DNA of 64,000 nucleotides from an uncultured Eubacteriales bacterium (GTDB taxonomy: Bacteria; Bacillota; Clostridia; Oscillospirales; Oscillospiraceae). The position numbers and the translations under genes were made by a program. The notes beneath the pieces are model-generated. The model saw only the letters and a list, made by a program, of their open reading frames with translations. It did no database searches and had not been told where the DNA came from. Position 1 is the stretch's first letter. Every line of letters starts with the position of its first letter. Location: NCBI GenBank assembly GCA_900545515.1, contig UQZA01000003.1, positions 1 through 64,000 of the forward strand, in the 5' to 3' direction. Below are positions 26,101-35,132 of the stretch, piece by piece.

Positions 26101-29100
26101 GAAAAGGCTTCTTATATTCCTGCCGGTATGTTCGGCGTTTCCGACTATAACTATGTGGGCATATCCCATGTAGACGATGACCCGGAGTATCAGTACTACC
26201 TGGGCGGCAACTCCTATGCCACTGACGATGAATACCTGCCAGAGCGCAACGCCATTCGCTCGGGCGTCGGAGATGCCGTCACCGCCCTGAACTTCTGCCT
26301 GATCCGGGCAGCCGGCGGCCTCCGCTCCGCCATCACCAATGTTGCCACCGGCGAGGTTTACAAATACGAGGAATTTGACCACGTCTATCCCGCGTTCTTC
26401 TTCCCCAACTACAACGCTTGGCAAAACTATAGCCAGTCCGTAGTACCCGGCGCGGCTGATGGCGAGTACTGGATGGTCACAGACAAGGCCGGAAAACCCC
26501 TGCCCGAAGGCACCACCGTGGAGCTGATGCTTCAGGCTGCCCCCGAGTACTACTTGAACGATGACGATGCCACCATCGATTGGAATGAGATCGATCCCAA
26601 GAACACCACCCTCTCTCTCCAGGCCACAGTGGACAACACGGCTCCGGAGTTGAAATCCATTTCTGTAGGCACCGAGTTTGACCCCGCCACCGGCGAGAGT
26701 TATGACTATGTGGAGGCCGTGGCCCAGGACAACCGGTACACCGCCGCCGTCATTCTTCTGACCCCCGGCGGCACCAAGGTGGTTGACCGTCAGTCCGCCA
26801 ACCAGACCGTAGAGTGCGCCGAGAGCCGGGTGCGCTTGAATGTGACAGGCATCTTTGGCACAACTTTCAAGCTGGCTGTGGTGGACTACGCCGGCAACGC
26901 CACCTACTATAATGTGAACGTCTCTGAGCCTTTCTCCGGCCCCACCGCCACCCTGATGGGCTCCACCCAAGCATTCATGGGCGGTCAGTGGCAGCGCTTT
27001 TCCAGCGACGCCAACTATGATTGTGAGCTTGTTTATGACGCCATAATCACCCTTTCGGGCGCCGCTTACGGCGACGGCTACCTGTTCTACTCCTCCACGG
27101 AGCTGGAGGGTTATCAGTCCGTGCCTTACATCTACGTGGTGGATTACCCCAGCTTTGAGAACCCTGTCAAGATTGGCAAGGTCGTTGGCTCTCCTTACTA
27201 TGATGCCCCTGTGGAAAATCTGTGCTACAACACCGATGACCAGAGCCTTTACTTCATCCGTGGGAATCAACTGGTAAATGTGGATGTGGCCACCGGCGAA
27301 GACACTGTGGTGGCCGCTATCGATACCGATCTGGAGCTCAGTGGCCTGGACTACAGCGAGAGCGAACACTGCTTCTATGTGGTGGGTGCGGAGTATGTTT
27401 ATGACTCTGCAGCTAAGCAGTTTGCCTGCCCCACCAGCCTGTATACCTTCACCTTGCCGGAGGAGGGCCAGGACATTGCCCTGCTTCAGGCCGCCGACTT
27501 CGGCATCTGGCCCTCCCTCGGCAGCAGACTGGCCCTGGACGAGAAGCAGAATGCCGCCTACATCCTCCGGAGCGGCAACCTGGAAAGCGACCTGTTTACC
27601 TATGAGTTTGCCACCAAGACCCTGACCCAGACCGGCAAGCTGGAAAACCACGGCAACCTATTCCTGGAGCCGGACGCCAACGAGGCCAACCGCATCACCC
27701 GGGATGAACCCACCTCCGTGACCCTCAACGTCAATGCCATGAACCTGTTCGTAGGCGGTCAGAAGAAGCTAGTGGCTGAAGTAAAACCCTGGTGCTTGGC
27801 GGATCAGAGCATGGTCTGGACCTCCTCCGACCCCGCTGTGGCCACCGTGGATGAAAACGGCGTTGTCACCGGCAAGACGGAGGGCGCCGTCACCATCACC
27901 GCCGCCTCCAAGCTGGATGAATCCGTCACCGCCGCCTGTGATGTCACCGTCATCGGCTCCAGCTTCACCATCCGGGCCGTGGGCAGCAACGACAAGGGCG
28001 AAAGTACCCTGTTCACCTATGACCTGAAGGCTGGCAAGGCCTCCGGCAAGACCGCAGTCACCGATGAGAGCGGCAAGGCCCTGCCTGTGGAGAGCGCCTC
28101 CCTGGATTCCTCCGGCAAGCTGTGGGTCCAGGACAACGTGACCGACGAGGAGGGCAACGGCTATCGCCTGTACAACATCGACCCCGCCACCGGCAAGGCC
28201 ACTTTCACCTCTCCTGTGAACACCAACAACCGGAGCACCGATTCCATGCTCTTCAGCGACATGGCTGTGGACGATACCCAGAACGTTGTCATGGCCGTCA
28301 ACGGTGAACAGCCCATCTTCTTCAGCGAGGATCCGGAAGCCAACGACATCGGCACTTCCTGGTTCGGTAGTATCAGCAGCGAAAGCTTTGTGGGCATGGC
28401 CGCAGGCGAGACCTGGAGTAATTACGGCTCCAACTACACCCGGTTCTACGCTCTGGACGCTGCCGGTCAGATCATCACCTGCGACCTGAGCTGGAGCTCC
28501 TGGGTGGGCGGCTGGACGATCACAATGGCCTACTACGAGTTTGACCAGGAAATGACCTTCACTGCCGATGAGAACGGCGTGTATCAGGACACTCTGGTCT
28601 ACAACGCCGAGACCGACACGCCCATCCTGTTCCACTACACCGAGGATGGTACCCAGGTTTACGCCCTGAGTCTGGACGCCCCTACTGAGTCTGTCTTCCC
28701 CATTCTGCTGGGCGAGATCGATGGCTTCGACACGGTGGCCGCCTATGAGGCTGTGTACACCGGAACCGCCCAGGAGACTGCCGCTCCCACCTTGGACGAG
28801 CAGGCCCAGACGGCCGTCCTGACCACCGCTGAGGAGACCATCCCCATGGGTACCACCAACGTGGCCGCGAAAGCTTCTGTCAAGGATGAGGACGGCATCG
28901 TCACCGTGACCGTCCGGGCCGAGGAGGACGCCGCCTCCGGTATGCTGGAGATCGCTCTGGACAAGAACGTCCAGGTGATCGCTCTGGAAAGCCCCGCCGC
29001 CCTATCCACCTATACCGAAAAGGACGGCAAGGTGATCTTCGCCTACGCCGGTTACGACACCATTGCTAAGGGCCAGGTGATCGCCACCCTGCGGGTGAAG

Positions 29101-29760
29101 CTGAATGCCCACAAGGCCACCGTCACCTTCACCGAGACCGAGCGGGGCGGCAAGACCCTGGAGGATAAAACCACCGTCACACTCCGCAACTGTGATGGCA
29201 AGACCGACTGCCCCAGCTCCGCTTTCACCGACCTGAACACCGGCGCCTGGTACCACGAGTACACAGATTACGTCCTGGAAAACGGCCTGATGCAAGGCAT
29301 GGGGAACGGCATCTTTGCCCCCGATGGCTCCGCCACGCGGGGTATGGTGGTTACCATTCTCTACCGCATGGCGGGCGAGCCCGAGGTCAAGAGCGCCATG
29401 CCCTTTACCGATGTGAAGGAAGGCCAGTACTATGCCAAAGCTGTGACCTGGGCCTATGAGAACGGGATTGCCATGGGTATGACCGAAACCCTCTTTGCCC
29501 CCAACTGCGCCGCTACCCGGGAACAGATCGTGACATTCCTGTACCGGTATGCTCGGCTCGCCGGACTGGATGTGTCTACCAGAGGAGATCTCGCTGCTTT
29601 CCCGGACAGCAGTGCCGTGTCCAACTACGCAAAGGATACCGTTTCCTGGGCGGTTGGAACAGGACTCCTGGTAGGCGATGAGGCAGGTCGCCTCCTGCCG
29701 AAGGTAAGCGGAAGCCGGGTTCAGCTGGCCGCCCTCATTACCAGATTCCTGGCGCAATAA
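23155..29760 (+). CDS. Giant SLH-anchored subtilisin-family protease
   Basis: 2201 residues; ATG at 23155 behind AAGGAG. Order: signal peptide (1-27); I9-like propeptide (about 60-160); S8 catalytic domain with Asp206 (AIIDTGLDTDHQA), His311 (GGHGSHVAGISA) and Ser668 (IMSGTSMASPHNAG), interrupted by a PA domain (about 500-600); Fn3-like region carrying a dockerin-type pair (about 838-898, DFNGDGKINEAD and DLNEDGKITAYDA); beta-propeller-like region (about 1290-1500); Ig-like Big_2 domain (about 1520-1600); cohesin-like beta domain (about 1900-2000); three SLH repeats (2021-2201, FTDLNTGAWYHEYTDYVLEN). It resembles lactocepin-type cell-envelope proteinases that digest proteins at the surface. 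The catalytic triad is complete. Having both dockerin-like and cohesin-like parts is odd. Confidence 0.9.
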   Translation: MKRGLKDRALSLLLVLSLLLGLAPAVYASGGGKRTVTFEETSPDSVTANLTLEERQVEESPKQEPDENDMVRVSVVLEKAPVLAQGYSTMGLASNQSAQAYRQSLIADQQAVTNRISTAIGSKLDVAWNLTLAGNIISANVRCGDIEKIEATRGVSRVVLETKYEPCETEEGAVQPNNGASTAMTGASTVWASGYTGAGSRVAIIDTGLDTDHQAVDNGAYLYAMADNAKAANMTTEDYMASLNLLEEEEIAAVLPQLNIYKGYNDVEGNFKKDETLTADVLHLNDKIPFAYNYIDRDLDVTHDNDGQGGHGSHVAGISAANRYVPQGEGYVPAMESTFMVGAAPDAQLIIMKVFGKAGGAYDSDYMAAIEDAILLDCDVVNLSLGSGNPGFTTSELYQDVMDKLTETDTVVSVSAGNSGAWAENSYNGELYADDVNFHTGGSPGAYANAFTVASVDNAGMIGSTFRAADRDVVYTETLYYNAALSSMDTSEDGAGTEREYIFLDKLGNPEDYEGIDVTGKVVFVSRGELNFSQKLTNAANAGAAACVIYNNVPGAAISMDLSQSYANIPCVGITQADADAIRASSAPRKDGDGNALYYTGKMTIGHKTGVSVNLSEDCVYTMSSFSSWGVPSNLTLKPEITAPGGNIYSINGATPKTDQYVIMSGTSMASPHNAGLVALLCQYFRETKLPETLGVSPRVLAQSLLMSTATPIVDETTGLPYPVIQQGAGLSNANDAMNADSYILVDGQPDGKVKAELGDDPDRTGVYTFDYTLHNMKDEARQYTLDTNVFTQASGQYFLEEHGEEDWYSDYTLTKLAAVTTYRVNGKEILPEAGQLTGLDFNGDGKINEADGQALLDYAVGKLDSLTNQDKADLNEDGKITAYDAELFLSRLGQCVVELPANGEVKVTVTITLPDAVKEELDKVFTNGAYIEAYTYATPFATDEGVLAPAHAIPVLAFYGGWDEPNMFDRVTHTQLSTGTNEKASYIPAGMFGVSDYNYVGISHVDDDPEYQYYLGGNSYATDDEYLPERNAIRSGVGDAVTALNFCLIRAAGGLRSAITNVATGEVYKYEEFDHVYPAFFFPNYNAWQNYSQSVVPGAADGEYWMVTDKAGKPLPEGTTVELMLQAAPEYYLNDDDATIDWNEIDPKNTTLSLQATVDNTAPELKSISVGTEFDPATGESYDYVEAVAQDNRYTAAVILLTPGGTKVVDRQSANQTVECAESRVRLNVTGIFGTTFKLAVVDYAGNATYYNVNVSEPFSGPTATLMGSTQAFMGGQWQRFSSDANYDCELVYDAIITLSGAAYGDGYLFYSSTELEGYQSVPYIYVVDYPSFENPVKIGKVVGSPYYDAPVENLCYNTDDQSLYFIRGNQLVNVDVATGEDTVVAAIDTDLELSGLDYSESEHCFYVVGAEYVYDSAAKQFACPTSLYTFTLPEEGQDIALLQAADFGIWPSLGSRLALDEKQNAAYILRSGNLESDLFTYEFATKTLTQTGKLENHGNLFLEPDANEANRITRDEPTSVTLNVNAMNLFVGGQKKLVAEVKPWCLADQSMVWTSSDPAVATVDENGVVTGKTEGAVTITAASKLDESVTAACDVTVIGSSFTIRAVGSNDKGESTLFTYDLKAGKASGKTAVTDESGKALPVESASLDSSGKLWVQDNVTDEEGNGYRLYNIDPATGKATFTSPVNTNNRSTDSMLFSDMAVDDTQNVVMAVNGEQPIFFSEDPEANDIGTSWFGSISSESFVGMAAGETWSNYGSNYTRFYALDAAGQIITCDLSWSSWVGGWTITMAYYEFDQEMTFTADENGVYQDTLVYNAETDTPILFHYTEDGTQVYALSLDAPTESVFPILLGEIDGFDTVAAYEAVYTGTAQETAAPTLDEQAQTAVLTTAEETIPMGTTNVAAKASVKDEDGIVTVTVRAEEDAASGMLEIALDKNVQVIALESPAALSTYTEKDGKVIFAYAGYDTIAKGQVIATLRVKLNAHKATVTFTETERGGKTLEDKTTVTLRNCDGKTDCPSSAFTDLNTGAWYHEYTDYVLENGLMQGMGNGIFAPDGSATRGMVVTILYRMAGEPEVKSAMPFTDVKEGQYYAKAVTWAYENGIAMGMTETLFAPNCAATREQIVTFLYRYARLAGLDVSTRGDLAAFPDSSAVSNYAKDTVSWAVGTGLLVGDEAGRLLPKVSGSRVQLAALITRFLAQ

Positions 29761-29786
29761 GCGTTTTTCAAGTTTTATCCTTTCTG

Positions 29787-29818
29787 GACCCGCCCCCGGC
29801 TTCACCGGGGGCGGGTCA
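29787..29818 (+). terminator. Terminator after the protease gene
   Basis: gacccgcccccgg and ccgggggcgggtc pair perfectly around cttca, 27 bases after the stop. The T-run is lacking, but the stem is very stable. Confidence 0.7.
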
Positions 29819-29962
29819 ACCCTCTAGGGTGCATATGTACAGCCAAGGAACCCATAGAAGTTTGCCAGGGGGTTTTTGCGTTGTGCAGTGGTGAGAAGTT
29901 TGGCCTGATGTTAGGCCCGATACAAAGTAAATGCTACTGTTATCATAGAACAAAAGGAGGTG

Positions 29963-29991
29963 TTGCGTCTGTACGGAAAAATTGGTATAAT
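29963..29991 (+). promoter_or_regulatory. Promoter of the winged-helix regulator gene
   Basis: TTGCGT, a 17-base spacer and TATAAT. An aaaaggaggtg just upstream resembles a ribosome site but is followed by start codons only at very short distance, so I take it as chance. Confidence 0.65.
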
Positions 29992-30022
29992 GTGCACAAA
30001 TCCAATCCGGGGAGGCGTGCCT

Positions 30023-31105
30023 GTGAAGGTGACGATTTATCAGGAGCCCTGCTGGCTCCTGGAGGCGGCGGAGCTGGTGTATGGTTTAGTCAACCAAATT
30101 CCGGTGGAGAAATTGGCGGGGAGTGGGCCCTATTGCATCCCGCCAGACCAGGTGCGCCGCATCCAGGCGGAGGCTTGCACCGGTTTGGACGTGCTGGATG
30201 AGCTGACGCAATTTTATTTTCGGGGTGTTCCTCTGGAAGGGGTTTCTGGGAGGCTTTCTTGTTTAGGCTGCGCCCTGCTGTACAGTTTTTTGGAAATTGA
30301 TCATCCCCAGGTGGACGATTTTGTCCGGTCCATGGAGGCGGACTGGCGTGCCTTGTGTGAATCTGGCTTCCATGTGGAGGGAATTGATGGCTTTTCTCTG
30401 AGCTTCGAACCAGCGCCTGCTGGGAAGCTGCTATCTTTAGCCCGGGAGCTGGCAGCTTTGCAGGTCCCGCCCCTGTACCGGATGCAGCTGCTGGAGGTGT
30501 TTTCCGCCTTTGACCGACATTTGGAGCGGGTGGTGGAGCTGCTGCGCCCGATTGCGGCGGTGTTGCCGGATTATATGGCCCCCTGGACCCGGCAGATTCC
30601 GGATCTGGCGGAGCAGTGGGACACCTTTTTTCAGGGAAACTCGGCCCAGGAGTTTTTCCTCCAGCGAGCCCGTATTCAGAGTGGGGAGTTCCGGGAGCTG
30701 AGATTGGCCTTCCGGTTCTTTTCTCCCTATGGCTCGCCGGGGAAATTTCTTGGTGAGAAGGGGCGGTTGCTGTTTCACATGGGGGTCAACATGCAGCCTG
30801 GACTGGGGAATGCCGGTCAGGCCCAAGCACCGGAGGAGTGGGAGCTTACCGCCCTGCGGCTCATGGCCAATGGTTCCCGTATGGAGATGCTCCACGCCAT
30901 GGCGGAGCGCCCCATGAGCGGTCAGGAGCTGGCCCAGAAGCTGAATCTCAACTCCGGCTCTGTGTTCCGGGATTTGAACAGCTTGTATAATGCTCGGCTA
31001 CTTTTGATGGAGTCCACAGGAGGCCGGAATTGCTACCGAACCAATCTACCGGTGGTTCGGAACATGATGGAGCGGATGCTAAATTATTTGCAGAATCAGG
31101 GGTAA
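30023..31105 (+). CDS. Winged-helix (ArsR-like) transcriptional regulator, long form
   Basis: 360 residues. The N-terminal 250 residues are helical and without a motif I know; they may bind an effector. The C-terminal about 80 residues form a winged helix: ALRLMANGSRMEMLHAMAER, PMSGQELAQKLNLNSGSVFR, DLNSLYNARLLLMESTGGRN. GTG at 30023 is favoured because GGGGAGG lies eight bases upstream and the promoter -10 would overlap earlier starts. It precedes the amino-sugar kinase and nagB genes, which have their own promoter, so it may control them, but no operator is evident. Confidence 0.75.
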   Translation: MKVTIYQEPCWLLEAAELVYGLVNQIPVEKLAGSGPYCIPPDQVRRIQAEACTGLDVLDELTQFYFRGVPLEGVSGRLSCLGCALLYSFLEIDHPQVDDFVRSMEADWRALCESGFHVEGIDGFSLSFEPAPAGKLLSLARELAALQVPPLYRMQLLEVFSAFDRHLERVVELLRPIAAVLPDYMAPWTRQIPDLAEQWDTFFQGNSAQEFFLQRARIQSGEFRELRLAFRFFSPYGSPGKFLGEKGRLLFHMGVNMQPGLGNAGQAQAPEEWELTALRLMANGSRMEMLHAMAERPMSGQELAQKLNLNSGSVFRDLNSLYNARLLLMESTGGRNCYRTNLPVVRNMMERMLNYLQNQG

Positions 31106-31163
31106 AAACGGGTGCCATTTTCGATTAACTTTGTACCGAAATTCCGGAGAGTGCATTTTTCCG

Positions 31164-31192
31164 TTGTCAGCCTTGGGCGAAGTTGCTATGAT
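31164..31192 (+). promoter_or_regulatory. Promoter of the hexosamine kinase-nagB operon
   Basis: TTGTCA, a 17-base spacer and TATGAT, 48 bases before the ATG at 31240. Confidence 0.75.
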
Positions 31193-31239
31193 ATATTCAT
31201 CTTACGCCGCCAGTGGGCGGATGGTTGGGAGGATACAAC

Positions 31240-32286
31240 ATGGAACAAGCAGTATACGCATTTCGCGTGGAGGGCAAGCCTGTGACCTGTGAGCGGTACG
31301 GCTTTGGACATATCAACAAGACCTATCGCATTGTCACGAGTTGGGGCAACATGTATGAGCTGCAAAAAATCAACCGGCATGTATTTACCAACGTATCGAA
31401 TCTGATGGAGAACATTGGGAACGTGACCCGGTATGCGGCCCAGCGGGTGCGCCATCCCATGGAGGCGCTGTGCCTGGTCCCCACCGTGGACGGGAAGGAC
31501 TGGTTTGAGGATGAGGACGGCAACTGCTGGCGGATGTACCACCACATTGAAAACAGCATCTGCTTCCAGCGGCCTGCTTCCACCACGGATTTTTATGAGA
31601 GCGCCAAGGCCTTTGGCAGCTTCCAGGAGATGATGGCCGGTTTCCCGGCGGAGAAGCTCCATGAGACCATTCCCGATTTCCACAACACCCCTGTCCGCTA
31701 TCGCCAGTTCCACAAGGCGTTGGAAGAGGACAAGCTGGGCCGTGCCCAGGGGGTGCAGAAGGAAATTGACTTCTTCCTGACCAGAGAGTCCGGGGCGGGC
31801 CTTCTGGTGGACCTGTTGGCAGAGGGGAAGCTCCCCCTGTTGGTGACCCACAATGACACCATGCTCAATAACGTGCTCTTTGACCGCACCTCCCGGAAGG
31901 CGGTGTGTGTGGTGGATCTGGACACGGTGATGCCGGGTCTGTCCGCCTATGACTTTGGCGACTCCATTCGCTTCGGCGCCAACCTGGCGGCGGAGGATGA
32001 GGTGGATGCCTCCAAGGCCGGTTTGGATCTGGAGATGTATCAGGCTTACCTGCGAGGCTATCTGGAGACCTGCCCCAGCCTCACCGCTCAGGAGCTGAAG
32101 CGCCTGCCCGACGGCGCCCGGTTGATGACTCTGGAGTGTGGCCTGCGGTTCCTGACGGATTATCTCCAGGGAGATCCCTATTTCGCAACAACCCGGCCCG
32201 GCCAGAATCTGGACCGCTGCCGGACCCAGATGGGCCTGGTGCAGGATATGGAGAACCAGTGGGACGCCATGGCGGCGGCCCTGTGA
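31240..32286 (+). CDS. Phosphotransferase, probable N-acetylhexosamine kinase
   Basis: 348 residues of the APH/choline kinase fold. YELQKINRHVFTNVSNLMEN is close to the N-acetylhexosamine 1-kinase (NahK) pattern; the catalytic loop THNDTMLNNVLFD and the metal site VCVVDLDTVMPG are intact. NahK phosphorylates GlcNAc or GalNAc at C1. Since the next gene, 13 bases on, is glucosamine-6-phosphate deaminase, the substrate is probably an amino sugar, perhaps from mucin or glycan breakdown. The ATG at 31240 follows GGGAGG. Confidence 0.82.
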   Translation: MEQAVYAFRVEGKPVTCERYGFGHINKTYRIVTSWGNMYELQKINRHVFTNVSNLMENIGNVTRYAAQRVRHPMEALCLVPTVDGKDWFEDEDGNCWRMYHHIENSICFQRPASTTDFYESAKAFGSFQEMMAGFPAEKLHETIPDFHNTPVRYRQFHKALEEDKLGRAQGVQKEIDFFLTRESGAGLLVDLLAEGKLPLLVTHNDTMLNNVLFDRTSRKAVCVVDLDTVMPGLSAYDFGDSIRFGANLAAEDEVDASKAGLDLEMYQAYLRGYLETCPSLTAQELKRLPDGARLMTLECGLRFLTDYLQGDPYFATTRPGQNLDRCRTQMGLVQDMENQWDAMAAAL

Positions 32287-32299
32287 GGAGGAAAGAGCC

Positions 32300-33034
32300 A
32301 TGCGTGTGATTGTGACCAGTAACTACAGCGAGACCGGCGAGGTTGCCGGCGGTATGATTGCCAAGGTGGTGCAGGACAAGCCCACCGCCACCCTGGGCCT
32401 TGCCACAGGAAGCAGCCCCGAGGTGGTGTATGCCAACCTGATCCGCGCCTATGAGGCGGGGGAAGTGGACTTTTCCAAGGTGCATACGGTGAATCTGGAT
32501 GAGTACCTGGGCCTGGCTCCGGACCATCCCCAGAGCTACCGGTACTTTATGAATACGAAACTTTTTGACCACATCAATGTGCCCAAGGAGAACACCTTTG
32601 TGGCCTCCGGCGTGGGAGATGAGGTGGAGTGCGTCAAGGAGTTCCGCTCCATCCTGAACCGGACCCATGTGGACATTCAGCTCCTGGGCATCGGAGAGGA
32701 CGGCCACATTGCCTTCAACGAGCCTGGCCAGGTGCTCCACAACAACGCCCACATTGAGGCCCTGACGGAGAGCACCATTGCAGCCAACGCCCGGTTCTTC
32801 GCCGATGCGGATGCAGTGCCTAAGAAGGCCATCTCCATGGGTATGGGCGACATTATGCGCGCTTCCAAGATCATCCTCATTGCCACCGGCCCCAAAAAGG
32901 CCGACGCCATCCGGGGCCTCATCATGAACGAAAACGTGGATGTGAACAATCCCTCCACCATGCTGAAGATGCACCCGGATGTGACGGTGATCATCGACCG
33001 GCCCTTGGCGGATTTGGTGGGGTATACAGATTGA
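32300..33034 (+). CDS. nagB: Glucosamine-6-phosphate deaminase
   Basis: 244 residues, full length. It converts glucosamine-6-phosphate to fructose-6-phosphate and ammonia. Recognised by GLATGSSPEVVYANLIRAYE, VNLDEYLGLAPDHPQSYRYF, LLGIGEDGHIAFNEPG (catalytic loop) and the final ALTESTIAANARFF. The start MRVIVTSNYSETGEVAGGMI has AGGAGGAAAG upstream. Together with the kinase before it this is an amino-sugar catabolic operon, closed by a terminator. Confidence 0.95.
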   Translation: MRVIVTSNYSETGEVAGGMIAKVVQDKPTATLGLATGSSPEVVYANLIRAYEAGEVDFSKVHTVNLDEYLGLAPDHPQSYRYFMNTKLFDHINVPKENTFVASGVGDEVECVKEFRSILNRTHVDIQLLGIGEDGHIAFNEPGQVLHNNAHIEALTESTIAANARFFADADAVPKKAISMGMGDIMRASKIILIATGPKKADAIRGLIMNENVDVNNPSTMLKMHPDVTVIIDRPLADLVGYTD

Positions 33035-33060
33035 TTCCCAATGATCACAAATGTGAATGC

Positions 33061-33095
33061 AAAAAGTGGACGGGTTCAGGCGCGTCCACTTTTTG
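33061..33095 (+). terminator. Terminator after nagB
   Basis: aaaaagtggacg against cgtccacttttt with a ten-base loop, T-rich 3' side. It lies 27 bases after the stop. Confidence 0.85.
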
Positions 33096-33127
33096 TCATG
33101 TATGCGGTGGCGATGAAGGAGCGGCCT

Positions 33128-34042
33128 ATGGAAAACATCATTGAAATATCCCATTTAAATAAGAGCTTTCAGGAGATTCAGGCTGTGGTAGACTTGAGTT
33201 TCCGGGTCAAGGAGGGGGAGTTGTTTGCCTTTTTGGGTGTGAACGGCGCGGGGAAGTCCACCACCATATCCATCCTATGCGGACAGCTGGCCAAGGACAG
33301 CGGCCAGGTGAAGATTTGCGGACTGGAGCCGGAGGAAAATATAGAGGCCATCACCCGAGAGCTGGGCGTGGTGTTTCAGAGCTCCGTGCTGGACGGAGTG
33401 CTGACAGTGCGGGACAACCTGCAGAGTCGGGCTGCCCTATATGGAATCACAGGCCGGGCCTTCCGGAAGCGCCTGGATGAGCTTGGGGAGCTGCTGGGTT
33501 TCCAGGAGCTTCTGGGGCGAACCGTGAACCGCCTGTCCGGCGGCCAGCGTAGGCGGATCGACATCGCCCGGGCGCTGCTGCACCGGCCCCGCATTCTCAT
33601 CCTGGATGAGCCAACTACAGGCCTGGACCCCCAGACCAGGAGCCTGGTGTGGCAGGTGGTGGAGCAGCTTCGCCGGAAAGAGGGGATAACGGTATTCCTC
33701 ACCACCCATTACATGGAGGAAGCGGCGGACGCCGATTATGTGGTCATTCTGGACAAAGGGAAAATTGCTGCCGAAGGCACCCCGCTCCAGCTGAAGAATA
33801 CCTACACCGGAGATTTTCTCACCCTCTATGGGGTGACGGAAAGCCAGGTCCAGGCCTTGGGGCTGCCCTATTCGGTCATACGGGATGCATTTCGCGTGTC
33901 GGTTTCCAACACCGCAGTGGCAACGGAACTGATTGTGAAGCATCCGGCGCTGTTCCGGGATTATGAGATCACCAAGGGCAGAATGGACAACGTTTTCCTG
34001 GCTGTCACAGGCAAAAAGCTCATGGGAGGAATGGCGGAATGA
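33128..34042 (+). CDS. ABC transporter ATP-binding protein (exporter type)
   Basis: 304 residues; ATG at 33128 behind AAGGAG. Walker A FLGVNGAGKSTTISILCG, signature RLSGGQRRRIDIARALLHRP, Walker B ILILDEPTTGLDPQ and the H-loop TTHYMEEA are all present, plus a C-terminal extension of about 80 residues as in DrrA/NodI-type export ATPases. Its stop overlaps the start of the permease gene (ATGA). Substrate unknown: drug, lipid or peptide export are typical. Confidence 0.92.
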   Translation: MENIIEISHLNKSFQEIQAVVDLSFRVKEGELFAFLGVNGAGKSTTISILCGQLAKDSGQVKICGLEPEENIEAITRELGVVFQSSVLDGVLTVRDNLQSRAALYGITGRAFRKRLDELGELLGFQELLGRTVNRLSGGQRRRIDIARALLHRPRILILDEPTTGLDPQTRSLVWQVVEQLRRKEGITVFLTTHYMEEAADADYVVILDKGKIAAEGTPLQLKNTYTGDFLTLYGVTESQVQALGLPYSVIRDAFRVSVSNTAVATELIVKHPALFRDYEITKGRMDNVFLAVTGKKLMGGMAE

Positions 34043-34941
34043 AGGGATTGCTTGCTCTCATCAGACGGAATGTCAAGATCTTTTTTAAAGACAAGGGAAT
34101 GTTTTTTTCCTCTCTCATCACGCCTGTGATTTTGCTGGTGCTGTATGGGACGTTTTTAGGGCGGGTCTACCGGGAGAATTTCCTGTCGGCCATGCCGGCA
34201 GGCGTCCACATTCCGGAGTCCCTGCTGAACGGCTTGGTGGGGGGGCAGCTGATCTCCTCCATCCTGGCTGTGAGCTGCGTGACGGTGGCCTTTTGCTCCA
34301 ACATGCTGATGGTGCAGGACAAGGTGTCCGGCGCCCGGGCAGACCTGATGGTCACCCCGGTCCGGCGGTCTGTTTTGGCCATGGGTTATTACGTTGCGTC
34401 TCTGCTGGCTACGTTACTGGTCTGCCTGGTTGCAGCCGGAGCTTGCCTCATTTACCTGTCCCTTGTGGGCTGGTACCTCAGCATCTGGGATGTGTTGCTG
34501 ATGCTGTTGGATGTGTTTTTGCTGGCCATGTTTGGGATGGCGTTATCTTCCATTGTCAATAGCTTTCTCTCCACAGAGGGGCAGATTTCTGCGGTGGGTA
34601 CGATCATCAGCGCAGGGTATGGCTTCCTATGCGGCGCGTATATGCCCATCTCCCAGTTTGGGGAGGGACTGCAGCGGGTGCTTGGCTTTTTCCCCGGTAC
34701 TTATGGCACATCCCTTCTCCGTAACCATGCCCTGGGTGGTGTGCTGGCCGAGATGGAGTCCCAGGGCGTCCCGGCGGCTGTCACCAGCGCCATTGGGAAG
34801 GCCGTGGACTGCAAGCTTGATTTCTATGGGAACCAGGTGGGGAGGAATGCCATGTACCTGATTGTTGCCGGATCTGTGGCGGTTTTGCTGGGGGTGTACG
34901 TGGGAATCTACATTTGGAGAGGGAAAAAGGCCCGGAAATAA
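34039..34941 (+). CDS. ABC-2 type permease
   Basis: 300 residues. An N-terminal helix (FFSSLITPVILLVLYGTFLG), a soluble loop, then five helices make the ABC-2 fold. The segment VSGARADLMVTPVRRSVLAM between helices 2 and 3 is the coupling element seen in this family. It overlaps its ATPase gene by four bases, and the two form the exporter. A repeat-derived terminator follows at 34983. Confidence 0.88.
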   Translation: MKGLLALIRRNVKIFFKDKGMFFSSLITPVILLVLYGTFLGRVYRENFLSAMPAGVHIPESLLNGLVGGQLISSILAVSCVTVAFCSNMLMVQDKVSGARADLMVTPVRRSVLAMGYYVASLLATLLVCLVAAGACLIYLSLVGWYLSIWDVLLMLLDVFLLAMFGMALSSIVNSFLSTEGQISAVGTIISAGYGFLCGAYMPISQFGEGLQRVLGFFPGTYGTSLLRNHALGGVLAEMESQGVPAAVTSAIGKAVDCKLDFYGNQVGRNAMYLIVAGSVAVLLGVYVGIYIWRGKKARK

Positions 34942-34982
34942 GGGGCCCAGGTGGAAGCTTTTCTGCGGGGACACAGCACAAG

Positions 34983-35130
34983 TGGGGCTGTTGCAAAATG
35001 GTTTTTTTGCAACAGCCCCCGCTCTAAAAGTGAAAGATAGGGGGAGAAAACACAGAAATTCGTGCTTTCTCCCGCTAAAATATTAGGGATCATTTTAGAA
35101 AACGCTATTTCGCAATGCCGCCCATTTTTG
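34983..35130 (+). repeat. Degenerate copy of a 145-bp interspersed repeat, with terminator hairpin
   Basis: ggggctgttgcaaaa pairs with ttttttgcaacagcccc and probably ends the ABC transcript. The next 100 bases (gtgaaagatagggggagaaa, then cgctaaaatattagg) match the element at 49464 base for base over long stretches. The right end has decayed and no longer mirrors the left. Confidence 0.75.
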
Positions 35131-35132
35131 CG

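Noticed and set aside
24589..27651. Open frame of 1020 codons on the minus strand
   Set aside because: It lies wholly antisense to the subtilisin gene, has no ribosome site and reads as Gly/Val/His/Ala-rich filler, a by-product of GC-rich codon use.
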